Assembly (NCBI GenBank): GCA_033557465.1 | Contig: CM066036.1 | Span: 585,735,574-585,799,573 of the forward strand | Source: Ichthyophis bannanicus | Taxonomy: Eukaryota; Chordata; Amphibia; Gymnophiona; Ichthyophiidae | Direction: 5' to 3' | Length of the DNA stretch: 64,000 nt | Shown: positions 1 to 10,866 of the stretch, in pieces | Layout: each line of letters opens with the position of its first letter | Position numbering within the stretch: the stretch's first letter is position 1 | Notes under the pieces: model-generated | Databases searched by the model: none | Told to the model about the DNA's origin: nothing | What the model saw: the letters and a program-made list of their open reading frames with translations, nothing else | Made by a program: the position numbers and the translations under genes

Positions 1-448
1 GAAAGAGATGCTGGAGAACAACCTGGCCAAACGAGGCATCCCGACGGGAGTCCTCGTCTAAGCAATAGTGGGCTGTAAAGGTGTGTACCGAAGCACAAGT
101 GGCCACTCTACAGATGTCGTCAATGGACACAGAACGAAGGCTAGCCAAAGAGGCTGCCATTGCTCTCACATTGTGAGCTGTGACATAGCCTTCGCGAGAA
201 AGTCCCTTACTCTCATATGCAAACGATATGCAATCTGCAATCCACCAAGAGAGAGTTCTTTTGGAAACTGGAAGTCCCAAATGACTAGAATCAAAAGCAA
301 AAAAAAAGCTGAGAAGACTTCCTATGTTGCTTAGTTCTTTGAAGGTAAAAAGCCAAGGCTCTTTAACAATCTGAAGTCTGAAGGTTCCTTTCTGCATTAG
401 AGGCATGAGGCCTAGGGAAGAATACAGGAAGGTAAACTGTTTGGTTCA

Positions 449-1446
449 TAGAAACATAGAAATATGACGACACAAAAAAAACACATGGCCTATCTAGTCT
501 GTCCTTCCATATCAACAACTACAACAGTCCCCTTTTTACCTTTAGAGATCCTCTGTGTTTGACCCATGCTTTTTTGAATTCAGTTACTGTCCTCATCTCT
601 ACCACCTCCACTGAGAGACTATTCCATGGATCCACTACTCTTTCCGTAAAGAAATATTTCCGCATACCACTCCTGAATCTTTCTCCCTTCCCCCTCATCC
701 CATGTCCACTCATAGCAGAACTTGCTTTCAATTGAGAGGCTCTCTCCCTGAACATTTATGCCACGGAGATATTTAAACATCTCAATCCTATCACCTCTAT
801 CCCGCCTTTCCTCTAAGGTGTACATATTAAGATCCCTAAGTCTGTCCTCATATGCTGTATAATGAAGACCACTAATCATTTTAGTAGCCACCCTCTGCAC
901 CGACTCCATCCTGTTCACATCCTTTGAAGGTGCGGTCTCCAGAATTGCACACAATGCTCCAAATGAGGTCGCACCAAAGACTTATACAGAGGCACTATCA
1001 CCTCCTTTTTTCTGCTAGCCGTTACTCTCCGTATGCACCCAAGCAACCTTCTAGCTTTTGCCGTCGCCTTTTCTACCTGTTTAGCTACTTTAAGATCATC
1101 AGACACAACCACGCCTAGGTCCCGCTCTTCTTTAGTGGACAAAAGTACTTCACCCCCTATACTGTATTGCTCCCTTGGATTGCTGCAGCCCAAATGCATG
1201 ACCTTACATTTTTTAACATTAAATCCCAGCTGCCAAATTCTAGACCATTCTTCAAGCTTAGCTAGATCCCTCCTCATGTTATCTACACCTTCCTGGGTGT
1301 CTACTGTATCGCAGATTTTGGTATCATCCGCAAAGAGGCAAACCTTACCCGACAGCCCTTCTGCTATATTACTAACAAAGATGTTAAAAAGAATCGGAAC
1401 AAGGACAGATCACTGGGGCACACCACTGTTAACATCCTTCTCCTCA
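449..1446 (-). mobile_element. CR1-like LINE 3' fragment in the recombinase gene
   Basis: A 5'-truncated CR1 inserted in the DIRS recombinase. A direct repeat ggttca lies on both sides (443-448 and 1447-1452), and the uninterrupted homologue near 60720 has this site once, so it is a 6-bp target duplication. On the minus strand the element ends in two copies of the octamer tttctatg, like the short octamer repeats known at CR1 3' ends. It encodes the last part of a reverse transcriptase. Confidence 0.85.
618..1340 (-). pseudogene. CR1 reverse transcriptase C-terminal part
   Basis: Two overlapping frames (1277-915 and 954-619) read as the palm/thumb and C-terminal part of a CR1-clade polymerase. 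Visible are a FADDT box in the upstream bases (about 1310-1330), a KCKVMHLG segment, SLVRPHLEHCVQFW and the terminal LEERRDRGDRIEMFKYL motif. A frameshift near 930 separates the two frames. No endonuclease is present because the copy is 5'-truncated. CR1 assignment rests on these motifs and the 3' octamer repeat. Confidence 0.8.
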
Positions 1447-2034
1447 GGTTCAAATGAAAAGGCAAAACCACCTTTGGCATAGAGGATGAGTCCTAAGAAC
1501 TACTTTATCATGGTGAAATCTTGTATAAGGAGGACCCGCCACTAAGGCCTGTAGCTCACTGATACGTCTTGCAGAAGTGAGGGCAACTAGGAAGATGACC
1601 TTCCACGAAAGAAACTTTAGAGCTGTAGTGGCTAAAGGTTCAAAGGGTGGTTTCATGAGCTGCCCGAGAACAAGATTCAGATCCCATGCCACCGGCGGTG
1701 GCTTAATGGGAGGTTTCGTTAAGAGTAGACCTCTCATAAATCTCGCTATGGGTGGATGAGAGGAAATAGGTTGTCCATCCAGAGGATTTCGAGAAGCTGC
1801 AATGGCACTAAGATGGACCCTTACTGAATTGGTTTTAAGACCAGAATTTGATAAATGGAGGAGATACTCCAGTAGTGATTCCACAGGCACTGAAAGGGGG
1901 TTAAGTCCACTTTGAGAACACCATAAAGAGAACCTCTTCCACTTAAAAGGCGTAGAATCGCCTTGAGGAAGGCTTTCTAGAAGCCACAAGGGTATCCTTT
2001 ACCTGTTGAGAAAGGTTGATATCCAGGAATCCTA

Positions 2035-4050
2035 GGCTTTCAGTAAAGAGGCCATGAGGTGCACGGACTGGGGATTCGGATGCAATAGAGTCCCGTTCTC
2101 TTGGGAAAGAAAATCTGGAGCATATCCCAACTCCAGAGCTGTGGCTTGAGAGATACGCAGAAGCAGAGGATACCATGGTTGTCGTGGCCAACGTGGAGCT
2201 ATGAGTATCATATGACCTCTGTCTCTCTGAAGCTTGAACAAAGTTTTGGGAATGAGGCGAATGGGTGGGAAGGCATAGAGGAAGCCCTGACCCCAGTGGA
2301 GGAGGAAAGCATCCATTGCCTGACAGTTTTGAGCCGGAATTCTGGAACAGAATCGGGGAAGTTTGGCATTCTGAGGACTTGCAAAGAAGTCTATATCTGG
2401 CATTCCCCAGATTCGAAACACTCGAGCAAGCTGGTCTGACTGAAGAGACCACTCGTGTGGCAGCAGTATTCAAATTTGTCTGCAAAAGATTTTGAATGGC
2501 CGGAAGATATACCACTAGAAGGTGGATTTGAATCTCTCTTGCGAGGGCCCACAGTTGTAAAGTTTTGTTGCATAACGACAGAAAGACTGTTACACCCTGC
2601 TTGTTCACATAGAACATGGCTACTTGATTGTCAGTCTGGGCCAGAGCTGTCTTGTAGCTGAGATGGGCATGAAAGACTCGGACAGCATGGAAAATGGCTC
2701 TGAGTTCTAGGAGGTTTATGTGAAGACAAGCCTCCTGTGGTGTCCAGAGACCCTGAGTTGAGAGATCGTGCAAGTGAGCTCCCCAACCCAACTTGGATGC
2801 ATCTTTTGTTAGGGTGGCTTGCTATAGAGGCTGCTGGAAAGAAGAGCCTACAAGAAGGTTTTCCAGTGATTGCCACCATTGCAGGGACGAAATGAGACGT
2901 GTGGAGTTTCTGATTTTGTCCATTAGCCGACCCGAAGCCTGTGTCCAATGAGAGGATAGGGTCCACTGGGCTGCTCGCATGTGAAGGCGAGCATAGGGAA
3001 CCACATGGACAGTGAATGCCATATGCCCTAGAAGCTGAAGCATCTCCCGAGCAGTTAGCAAAGTTTTCATAGCTGCTTGGGAGGCCAGCTGTACTATACG
3101 AAGTCAACATGGTTGTGGAAGGAAAGCCTTTGACTGCCTTGTGTCTAGACGAGTCCATATGAATTCTAGAGACTGAGAAGGGTGAGATGAGATTTTGGGA
3201 GGTTTGTGACCAGTCCCAAGTACCGAAGGATTCGCATAGCGCGAGAAAGAGGGAAGCTGGCTTCTGGAGCTGTTAATGCTCGGATGAGCCAGTCATCTAA
3301 GTAGGGGAAGACGAATATTCCTAGAGTTCTCAGGAATGCTGCTACTACTGCCATGCATTTTGTGACGATTCTAGGGGCAGAAGTCAGACCGAAGGGAAGA
3401 ACCCTGTATTGGAAGTGTCTTCCCTGGAAAAGGAGTCAAAGGAATTTCCTGTGATCTGCATGGATGAGAATATGCGTATATGCATCCTTTAGATCTAGAG
3501 AACATAGCCAGTCCTGACTCTGAAGGTATGGCAGGAGTGTTCTGAGGGAGATCATCTTGAATTTTTCTCGGAACAGATACCTGTTTAATTCTCTGAGGTC
3601 CAATATAGGCCTGTGTCCCCCTGTTTTCTTTGGGATGAGAAAATAGAGGGAGTAGAACCCAGTACCCTGTTGGGATATAGGTAGCTCTTCTACTGCTCCC
3701 TGAGCAAGAAGTGATGCGACCTCCTGATACAAGAGATCGGTGGCAGGGACCTGAGAATTGAACTGCCTTATGATTGTAGGAGGGGGCATACTGTGAAAGT
3801 GAAGTCTGTACCCCTCTCGTACAATGGACAGAGTCCAGTTTTCTGATGTTATTTGTTGCCGTCTTTTAACAAAATGGCATATCCTGCCCGGGATGGTAAG
3901 GGGTTCTGGACCTTTCAGGGGCAGAATGACCAAGTTCTCAAGGAAGGAGTCAAAGCCCCTGAGGGGGCTGAGTCTGCTGAGCCGGTTGAGCTTTTGGAAC
4001 TTGTGGCTTCCTCTGCTTTCTGGTTTGTTGCTGCCCCTTTTGGGGAGCAT
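2035..4050 (-). pseudogene. DIRS reverse transcriptase/RNase H (copy A), broken
   Basis: Polymerase region of copy A in several shifted frames: 4050-3436 (RT N-terminus, GGHRPILDLRELNRYL, SLDLKDAYTHILIH), 3354-3166 (FPYLDDWLIRA active-site box), 3070-2822 (connection, LLGHMAFTVHVVPYARLHM), 2791-2430 (RNase H, GWGAHLHDLS, LELRAIFHA, TDNQVAMFYVNKQG) and 2421-2032 (post-RNase H segment, AFPPIRLIPKTLF). At least four frameshifts separate these, so no protein is made. The last segment sits where some DIRS elements carry a methyltransferase-like domain; I cannot confirm that identity. Confidence 0.83.
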
Positions 4051-4123
4051 GACCTGGACAGTGGCCCGGATGGGTGTAAGATAGGTAAAATCTCTTTTTC
4101 TTGTTGAAAAAGGGTTTCTTGAT

Positions 4124-4494
4124 CACTGTTCCCTCTAAGCTGTGCGCGCGTGCGCGCACACACACCTCGCCGAGCGAGCGCACATACTTTACAACAAAGC
4201 GCACAAAAATTATGGCTCTGATTCTGATAGAAAATTTCACAGACTTCTTAAAATTTATAAGTTATGATTGTAATTACTAGAAATTTCCCGCTTCATTTAG
4301 TAATTGTCTATTTTCATTTAATTTGATTAAAATCAATGTGGTGTAAATACTGTATTCTGACGTGTAGTCAAATTTTAAAGTATATAACTCCGAGTGTCGT
4401 TATGTGGCGCACAAAAATTTAACCTTCCTTCAAAAGCTGCGCACAGCTGATATTTTATGCACACACAGCATACAGAAAATTAGAGGGAACATTG
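4124..4494. mobile_element. hAT-type MITE, 371 bp
   Basis: Non-coding element with terminal inverted repeats: left cactgttccctctaa, right ttagagggaacattg (one mismatch in 15). It is flanked by an 8-bp near-perfect direct repeat, ttcttgat (4116-4123) and ttcttgac (4495-4502). An 8-bp duplication plus short CA...TG termini is the hAT signature. It lies in the C-terminal part of the DIRS gag gene, next to alternating GC/AC tracts at 4141-4165. No transposase is present, so it would have moved in trans. Confidence 0.75.
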
Positions 4495-4904
4495 TTCTTG
4501 ACTGACTGTTTCTTTGCTAGGTTGGCTGTAGACTTCGATAGTTTGTTCAAATTAGTATTTTCAGATTCAATCTGATTGGCCTTGTCTTGCCAATCCTTGC
4601 CAAAGAGATTTTCTCCTGTGCAAGGAATGTTTCCCAGTTTATCTTGCACCCATTGTTCTAAGTCTGATGCCTGAAGCCAAGCAATACGACATGCACCAAT
4701 GGAAATAGCAGAGGTTCTGCTAATGCATTCAAAGCAATCAAAGGTTGCACAGTTCATGAACTTCGACACATTCTGGGCATGTTTGACCAGAGTAAGGAAT
4801 TCCCCCCTTTTTTCCTCAGGGAGAAGAGGGCTCATGGACTCCAAGTCTCTTGCAACCTCTTTGAGGAACATTCCCATACAGAGAATATAGGAGCCGATCC
4901 TATA

Positions 4905-5071
4905 CATAGCTCACCCCAATCTAGCACACGATACAACACACACTCAACTAAATTGCACCCTCACTGCATGATTAACACACTCACTTTACCCGATTGTTTG
5001 CTGTGATACCACCTTGATTAATAAGATAAGGCGGTTTAAAAATACTGTTAAATAAATAAATAAAATAAACA
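4905..5071 (+). mobile_element. L2-like LINE 3' tail fragment
   Basis: About 170 bp ending in ataaggcggtttaaaaatac and then (aaat)n-type repeats, the form taken by L2-group 3' ends elsewhere in the window (15498-15723, 53070-53095). It splits the gag frame: RIGSYILCMGMFLKEV lies on one side and the rest of gag resumes near 5072. Non-coding. Confidence 0.65.
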
Positions 5072-6493
5072 TGGAAGATTGGAAGCATCGACACCCAAAG
5101 GCATCAAGTGTCCTTGATTCACAGTCTGGAGGATTGGAAGAATGCGTTTTAGCACTCTTAATCCTACGCATGTCAGATTTCACTACTATTGAATGGTGTG
5201 GTAACTGAGTCTTTTGAAAACCAGAACAGCTTGGAACTCGGTACATGGTATCGAGTAGTCGAGAGTGTGGAGACACCGTTAAAGGAGCTTCCCACATTCT
5301 TAGCATAAGATCATGCAAGATTCTGTGAATGGGAAGGGTAGCTGCCTCCATAGGAACCGTAGGGTATTAAAGAATTTCTAATTCTTCTGCTCTGGGTTCC
5401 TTCTGTGGAGTCACCGTGATTGAAAGACCTCAAGCTAAATCAGGTATGAAATCCTGGAAGGACATGTCTTCTGAAGGAGACATTCTGCGTTGAGGAGAAG
5501 GAGATGGATCCTCTGGCAGAATTGCTCTGGTACTGACAGAGTCATCGGAATCAGAGGATTCGAAGTATCTCTACGCCAGGTGTTCCTGCAACGCACGGTA
5601 CCGATACCGCTCAAAATCGGTGTCGGGGTGTCTCGCTACCGGCCCTTCGATACCTGAGATAGACTCAAGGCTTGGCATGGGGAAAGCATAATTAGCGGTA
5701 CCGAAGCTGCTAAAAGGGCCGCTAGACTGCGTTCAATAGCGAGGATTCTCTGATCCATTGCTCCTGCCAATGACTGGGTGCCAGTACCGGTGGAAACGGG
5801 TACGACCCCAGAATATGGTACCAGTAGTTCTGCCGAGGTGGAAGCCTAAGGAACATTCTGGAGTCCCATTAATGCTTTGGAGACCGAGGCCTCCCGCCAG
5901 GGCTGTTTTGCCGGTGAACTTTCCTCGAGGGCAACGCCAGTGGCATCTCGATACCTGGAAGGAGATCTACCCTTTGAGACTGGCTAGTCTTAAGTTTAGT
6001 TACCTGAGATCCATGGGAGGAAGATGAAGCCCTGGAAGACGTCGATGCAACTGACATCGTATCTGCAGCAAAAAGGATATCGAGTTTTGCAGCTCTATTC
6101 TGCAGGTCCTCTTAGTCATCTTTCTGCAAGAGAGACACTTCAATGGACAATGGTCAGGACCTAAACACTTGAGACACCAGTCATGGGTGTCGGTGACAGA
6201 TATGGTACCGCCACGCTTGGAACATTTCTTGAAACCAGCAGCTGGTTTCTCCATGTTTGAAGAAAAGTGGGCCTAGTGCCCAAAATGGCGCCTAACACCG
6301 AGAGGGGAAAAGCCGCTGAAAGAAAAATCTTTTAGAAAGCTAGGTGGTGGTTCTTTTTTTTTAAAAAAGAAGAAAAGAGAACCGGCAGTACCAGTAGGCG
6401 TCGAATGAAGACAGACGCGACCACAAAAAACAAAAAGAAGAAGAAATGTTCTGAGGTGACAGGGTATGCATCCTGTTGGCTCCGCGGAAAACG

Positions 6494-6663
6494 AAGAACT
6501 GAGGAGGAAGAGTTGGAAAGGCGGGAAGGCAGCACGCAGGCGCTGTGGGATGCTCCCAAAAGCTTTCCTACTGGACGCTGGGGAGCGTTCCCGCGGAGGC
6601 TCCGTCAGTACCGATGATACCCATATGTGAAGACTACATTCCTGCTTGTTCCTGGAGATCAGG
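6494..6663. repeat. Right terminal repeat of DIRS-II copy A
   Basis: Ends in cctgcttgttcctggagat. The segment is the inverted counterpart of DIRS-II left ends such as 53337-53530: shared blocks include gtaccgatgatacccatatg, the aaaagctttc block and ggcgggaaggcagc. It marks the 5' outer edge of copy A and the junction with DIRS-I copy 3. Confidence 0.8.
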
Positions 6664-7790
6664 CGCCTGGTCACTTTGATCCTATCCTAGAGATGTCCCG
6701 TGGCCTAAGACCATTGGTCTGTGAGGCACCACTGCGCAGTTCGCATGTGGAGGCGGGCATCTGGAATGACATGGACCGTGGAGGCCATGTGTCCGAGGAG
6801 GCGCAGCAGTTGTCTCGCTGGCACTGAGGAGCTGTGGCTCACTTGCCCTGCAAGGGCCATAAGCCTGCTTACCCTGACTGCCGGCAGAAAGGCTTTCGAA
6901 TGAAGGGTATTGATCCTTGCCACAATGAAGTCTGACTCTTGAGTCGGACAAAGGCTGGATCTGGGGTAGTTGATTACAAACCCCAAGTGCTGCAGGACCT
7001 GGATGGTGCGAGTTGTGGCCTGCTGCACCTCAGTGGCCAAAGTGCCCTTGATGAGCCAGTCATCGAGATAGGGGAAAACGAAGATCCCCTGAAGCCTGAG
7101 GAAGGCGACGTCCACCACCAGGCACTTTGTGAACACCCTGGGGGCCGAAGCAAGGCCAAAGGGAAGCACTCTGTACTGGCAGTGGTTGTCCCCTACCACA
7201 AAGCATAGGTATTGCCTTTGGCTTGGGTGGATTAGAATGTGTGTGTGGGCATCCTTTAGGTCTTAGGAGCAAAGCCAGTCTCCCTGGCGGAGGTAGGGCA
7301 GCAATATTCCAAGGGAGAGCATCTTGAACTACTCCCTCACCAGGAATTTGTTGAGGTTGCGCAGGTCAAGGATGAGCTTTAGGCCCCCTGTGCTCTTTGA
7401 CACGAGTAAATACCTGGAGTAGAACCCCTTGAACTTGAGGTTGTGGGGCACCGGTTATACGGCATGGTCCTCGAGGAAACCTACCAACTCCTTCAGAAGA
7501 AGGTACCAGTGAAGGGGAGACTTTGGAGGCTCTCCTGGGAAGTAGTGTGTATGCACTTGGGCTAGATGGAGGAGGTATCCCTCCCTGACCACTTGTAATG
7601 CCCATGAATCTGTAGTGATGGTTCCCCGCCTATGGGCATAAAAGGGGGGCCAACCTCCTGTGAGCTGCCCAGCTCCAGCTGGGAGAGGGGACATGCTGCA
7701 GGAGTCAAAAAACCCCACCAGGCAGGACTGGAGCCAGAGCATGGGGTTTAGGGGCCTTCTGCTTACGCGGGCCACGCCCCTGTCCCTTGG
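6664..7790 (-). pseudogene. DIRS-I reverse transcriptase/RNase H fragment (copy 3)
   Basis: Main open part 7199-6705: HCQYRVLPFGLASAPRVFTK, then FPYLDDWLIKGT with the polymerase YLDD box, then the connection segment LLRLLGHMASTVHVIPDARL. Upstream pieces in other frames (7605-7366 and 7775-7455) contain the RT N-terminus and the WALQVVREGYLLHL segment. The RNase H domain is cut off at 6664. Frameshifts lie near 7200 and 7450, and there is no complete frame. Confidence 0.8.
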
Positions 7791-9610
7791 CCTGCTGACC
7801 CTGTTGGGGAGCTGGGGAGGCCTGGTAAGGGGGGTAGTATCGGTAAGCAGCTCCCTTCCTCAGGTAACAGGGCTGTTTACTCAAGCCCTTCTTACAGGAA
7901 GGGGCAGAGTTCTTCTTAGAGAGCCGTGTCATCGTCATGAACTCGGTCTCCAGCTCTGCGGCCTTGTCGATCATGGGTCTGCCAAAGAGATTCTCACCTT
8001 GGCATGGGACATCGATCAACTTGTCCTGAACCTATTGCTCGAGCTCGGACGACTGCAGCTAAGCTTGGCGGCGTGCACCAATGCCAGCCGCAGCTACCCG
8101 GGCCGCCCAAGACATAAATTTGGAACATTCACGGACAGCTTTGGATAGGCCCTTGAAGCGCTGCAAAAGTTCCTTGGAGAGACCAGCCGAGAACCCGGCG
8201 AGTTCCTTCGCCAGGTCTCTCAGGTACATGCCTATGTACAACTAGTATGCCTGGATCTGACAATTCAGCATCGAGCTCTGGAAACATTTTCTTCCGAGGG
8301 CATCCAAGATGTGGGCCTCCCTGCCGGGGGGGGCACCAAGGAGTGAATCTTCTGGCTCTTAAGCCAACGCATGGAGTTGTGCGGCAGTTGCGACTTTTAG
8401 AACCCAGGGCTCCGGCGGACTCGATATATCGAGTGGAGCTGTTCGCTGATCACCAGTGTCGACACCAGCATCTCCCACATGCAGAGCATAAGTCATTCCA
8501 GGATCAGAGGAACAGGTACCATGAGGGTCTCTCGAGTGGGAGCCTCATACTGGAGGATCTCGAGCTCGTCGGCCCAAGGCTCCCCCTCGGACTCCGTGGG
8601 GAAGACCAACACTTTAGACATGTCCTGCACGAAGTCCAAAAAAACCATATCCTCCAGTGGGGACTTTCTCCGAGGTTCAGATACCGGGAAATATAAGGGG
8701 ACACTCCTATGCCTTCGGGTATCCAGGGACTCCTCGTCCTCCGTCTCCCAAGTCGAGTCCTCTGAGGAAGACCCGAGGGGCTCCTCGGCCATCGAGGGCC
8801 ATGGTGCCATCCGCCCTGATGCCAGCAGACTCAGCGACAACCTCAGTCCTGAAATGGAGGCCAAGTGCAACCTTGGCCAAGGATCAACTCGAGCCCAGAA
8901 GGTCTCAAGGATCGGCTCGGTCTCCGGGGTCGACTTTGACGTCGAGGGCCCGGTGGTCGGGGTGGAGGAACCGGACATGCCGGACATCAGCGCCCGCTGC
9001 TGTTCAATAAAGGCAGTAAAACTGTGCTCCAAAAGCACCATTCTGGACCCGATTCTGGGAGACTCCGCAGCCTCTGGATCGGGCACCGACACGGTCGGTC
9101 CCAACACCGGTTCCCCCAGAGGGGAGTCTTCGACAAGAACAGTAGGTACTTGCCTAGGCTGAGCCTCATCCCGACGAGGAACTTTGGCCGGGCACGCCTT
9201 CTCCAACGATCTGGGCAGGAGCAAGGGGCTCCGCAACCGGCACCGAGAGGAGCCCAGTTGTTCGGAGCTGTCCAGAGACTCTGCCATCGAGGATTTCTTC
9301 TTCCTCTTGTGTTCCCTCGAGGGAGACCCCCTATCTGAGGAACCCCGACAACGCTCGGGCTCGGAGTGTTCCCCCCGAGACGTAGAGGCCTCAATGAGGT
9401 TTTGGCTGTCGGAGGGACGGGGGATTCGGGAAAAATCTTATCATGCTGTTAATGGCAGCTCCTCAGGGCCTTAGAGGACATTCTCTTACAGAGAGTGCAG
9501 ACCGTCGGGTTGTGGTCCGGCCGGAGGCACCGGAGGCAGCAGTCGTGCGTATCGGTAAGGAACATAATTTTCCCGTACTGATTGCATTTTTTTAAACCGC
9601 TTGTAGCCAT
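7690..9610 (-). pseudogene. DIRS-I gag (copy 3), broken
   Basis: Starts at 9610 with MATSGLKKCNQYGKI and a Cys/His cluster (THDCCLRCLRPDH, then CTLC); the second Cys of the first pair is Tyr. A Ser/Pro/Arg-rich middle is open at 9287-8493, and the conserved capsid-like part follows at 8241-7705 (YIGMYLRDLAKELAGF, CQGENLFGRPMIDKA, and a Lys/Gln/Pro-rich tail). Frameshifts separate the three parts. Homologous to 41960-40140. Confidence 0.78.
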
Positions 9611-9879
9611 CGGGGGAAAAAGGACCCCGGCTAGATCGAAGACCCTTCGGGCTGCCAGCAAAAGAAAAAAAGGAAAAAGGGCGCGAAGATGCCTCAAACG
9701 GAAAAAAATCTAACAAAAAGCAGAAAAGACCAACCCGATACCAGAGTACCGAGGCCGGAGGCAGGCAGGATACTGGTGTCGACCTGTCAGAAGAAAAAGG
9801 CACACAGAAAAAAAATCTACTTTTTCGGGGACACAAGGGACTACATCCGATGGGCTCCGTGGAAAAAAGGCCTGACAAG

Positions 9880-10033
9880 ATGGCAATCTTGGGCAGGAAG
9901 GGGACCACGCATGTGTGGTGGTAGCAACTCCCAAAGGCTTTCTTTGAAAGCTGTGGATGTGCTCCGCGTGGGGCTCCATCGGTGTCGACGTCACCCATAT
10001 GTGAGGACTGACTTCCTGCTTGTTACCAGAGAA
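9880..10033. repeat. Right terminal repeat of DIRS-I copy 3
   Basis: Matches the DIRS-I right end (cgacgtcacccatatgtgag, then gactgacttcctgcttg) and ends near ccagagaa at 10033, where CR1-like sequence begins. Confidence 0.75.
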
Positions 10034-10646
10034 TAGTAATTACAGACCAGTTTGTCTAACCTCTGTGATGAGTAAATTAAATTTTCAATTATTTGGTAGT
10101 ATTTACTGTAGCTCATGCCTTCCCAGTAGCAGTTCAAGGCGAGTTACATTCAGGTACAGTAGTTATTTTCCCTGTCCACAGAGGGCTTAAAAACAGAGGA
10201 TGGTGTGGCTTCTGGAATCCAAGGGATTACAGTGGGTCTGGACATCAGATCCAGGTATCCACACCCACTAAACGGCTGGGCAGCCTGCCGGGGACAGAGC
10301 TCCCCGTACGAACAGGCAATCTGTATGGGGAGCACTGTTCATGGGAGGGAGGGGCAGGACAGAAGCAAAGTGAGGGCAAACAGTGGGCAGAGAGCAACCC
10401 TGGACATTTAGGGCTGATTCTAAGGTTGGCCCTGTATGCCTGGGGTTGGCTATGGAGATGGGGGACTTATTCCATCTCGGAGGTGAAATAAATCCCCCTG
10501 GATGTCGGGGGACCGCGGCGCTGGGCAGAAATGGAAGATGAGGGGGTGCAGGATGATTCCCGCAGCCCGACCCTGGTCATAGGAAGCCACATCGGGGACT
10601 GGCGGTGGTGAAAGGACGGTGTCACTGTCAGTTGGGGATCGCAGTT

Positions 10647-10706
10647 CCTGAATGGAACCATGGTGCCATGGCAAAGGGACACCATGGCACCACGGCTCCA
10701 TTCAGG
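10647..10706. repeat. Hairpin, 25-bp arms
   Basis: Arms 10647-10671 and 10682-10706 are inverted complements with 2 mismatches in 25 and a 10-base loop. Both arms contain accatgg/ccatgg-type cores. Confidence 0.85.
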
Positions 10707-10747
10707 AGACCAGCTGTCAGTCAGGTATGCGGGCTGGGCGTGTGGCC

Positions 10748-10866
10748 GATCAGAATCGGGGCCCGGCCTGCACATCCAGGCCGTAGACTAGATTATGATC
10801 CAGCGGGCACATCTAGGCACTGTGAGATGAGAATTAGGTCTACATCTGTACGCCCCGATTCTGATC
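10748..10866. repeat. Inverted repeat, 15-bp perfect arms
   Basis: gatcagaatcggggc at 10748-10762 is the exact complement of gccccgattctgatc at 10852-10866, with 89 bases between. It lies 41 bp after the other hairpin. Confidence 0.85.

Larger units (their letters stand above)
1..2040 (-). pseudogene. DIRS tyrosine recombinase (copy A), broken
   Basis: Recombinase that would integrate the circular DIRS DNA. The N-terminal half is open at 1989-1450 and includes the box-I segment ARRISELQAL with the first catalytic Arg. The C-terminal half (448-1) holds the HxxR region and the tail around the catalytic Tyr, recognised by comparison with the intact frame at 61013-60270. It is interrupted by a CR1 insertion at 449-1446 and frameshifted near 1950 between the KPSSRRFYAF segment and the following WKRFSLWC segment. 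Non-functional. Confidence 0.82.
3950..6254 (-). pseudogene. DIRS gag (copy A), broken
   Basis: Structural protein of the DIRS particle. It begins at 6254 with an N-terminal Cys/His cluster (GFKKCSKRGG then WCLKCLGPDHCPLKC); the second Cys of the first CxxC pair has become Arg. The middle (about 5350-4890) and C-terminal parts (4907-4495, including LEQWVQDKLGN and CTGENLFGKDWQDKA) follow, and the tail rich in Lys, Gln and Pro ends near 3950, overlapping the polymerase frame. It is interrupted by an L2 tail and the MITE and has several frameshifts. Confidence 0.8.
1..6663 (-). mobile_element. DIRS-II retrotransposon copy A (left end outside window)
   Basis: A decayed DIRS-type retrotransposon read right to left: right terminal repeat (6494-6663), gag (6254-3950), reverse transcriptase/RNase H (about 4050-2035), tyrosine recombinase (about 2040-1). 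The window opens almost at the recombinase stop codon, so the internal complementary region and left terminal repeat lie outside. Order, reading frames and terminal motif match copy C at 53337-61720. It has been hit by a CR1 (449-1446), a hAT MITE (4124-4494) and an L2 tail (4905-5071) and carries many frameshifts, so it is dead. At 6663 it abuts the middle of a DIRS-I RNase H region, so it probably inserted into that element. Confidence 0.85.
6664..10033 (-). mobile_element. DIRS-I retrotransposon copy 3, truncated
   Basis: Carries RNase H/RT (6664-7790), gag (7690-9610) and the right terminal repeat (about 9880-10033), all related to the DIRS-I copies at 25410-30786 and 35649-42363. The recombinase and left end are missing because DIRS-II copy A abuts it at 6663/6664; the rest is presumably beyond the window start. 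Numerous frameshifts and stops make it the oldest DIRS-I copy here. Confidence 0.82.

Noticed and set aside
8247..9162. Plus-strand frames of 149-227 codons opposite DIRS gag
   Set aside because: Antisense shadows of the Ser/Arg-rich gag; the minus strand carries the conserved motifs. The same applies to plus-strand frames at 29632-30501, 31310-31765 and 40870-41753.
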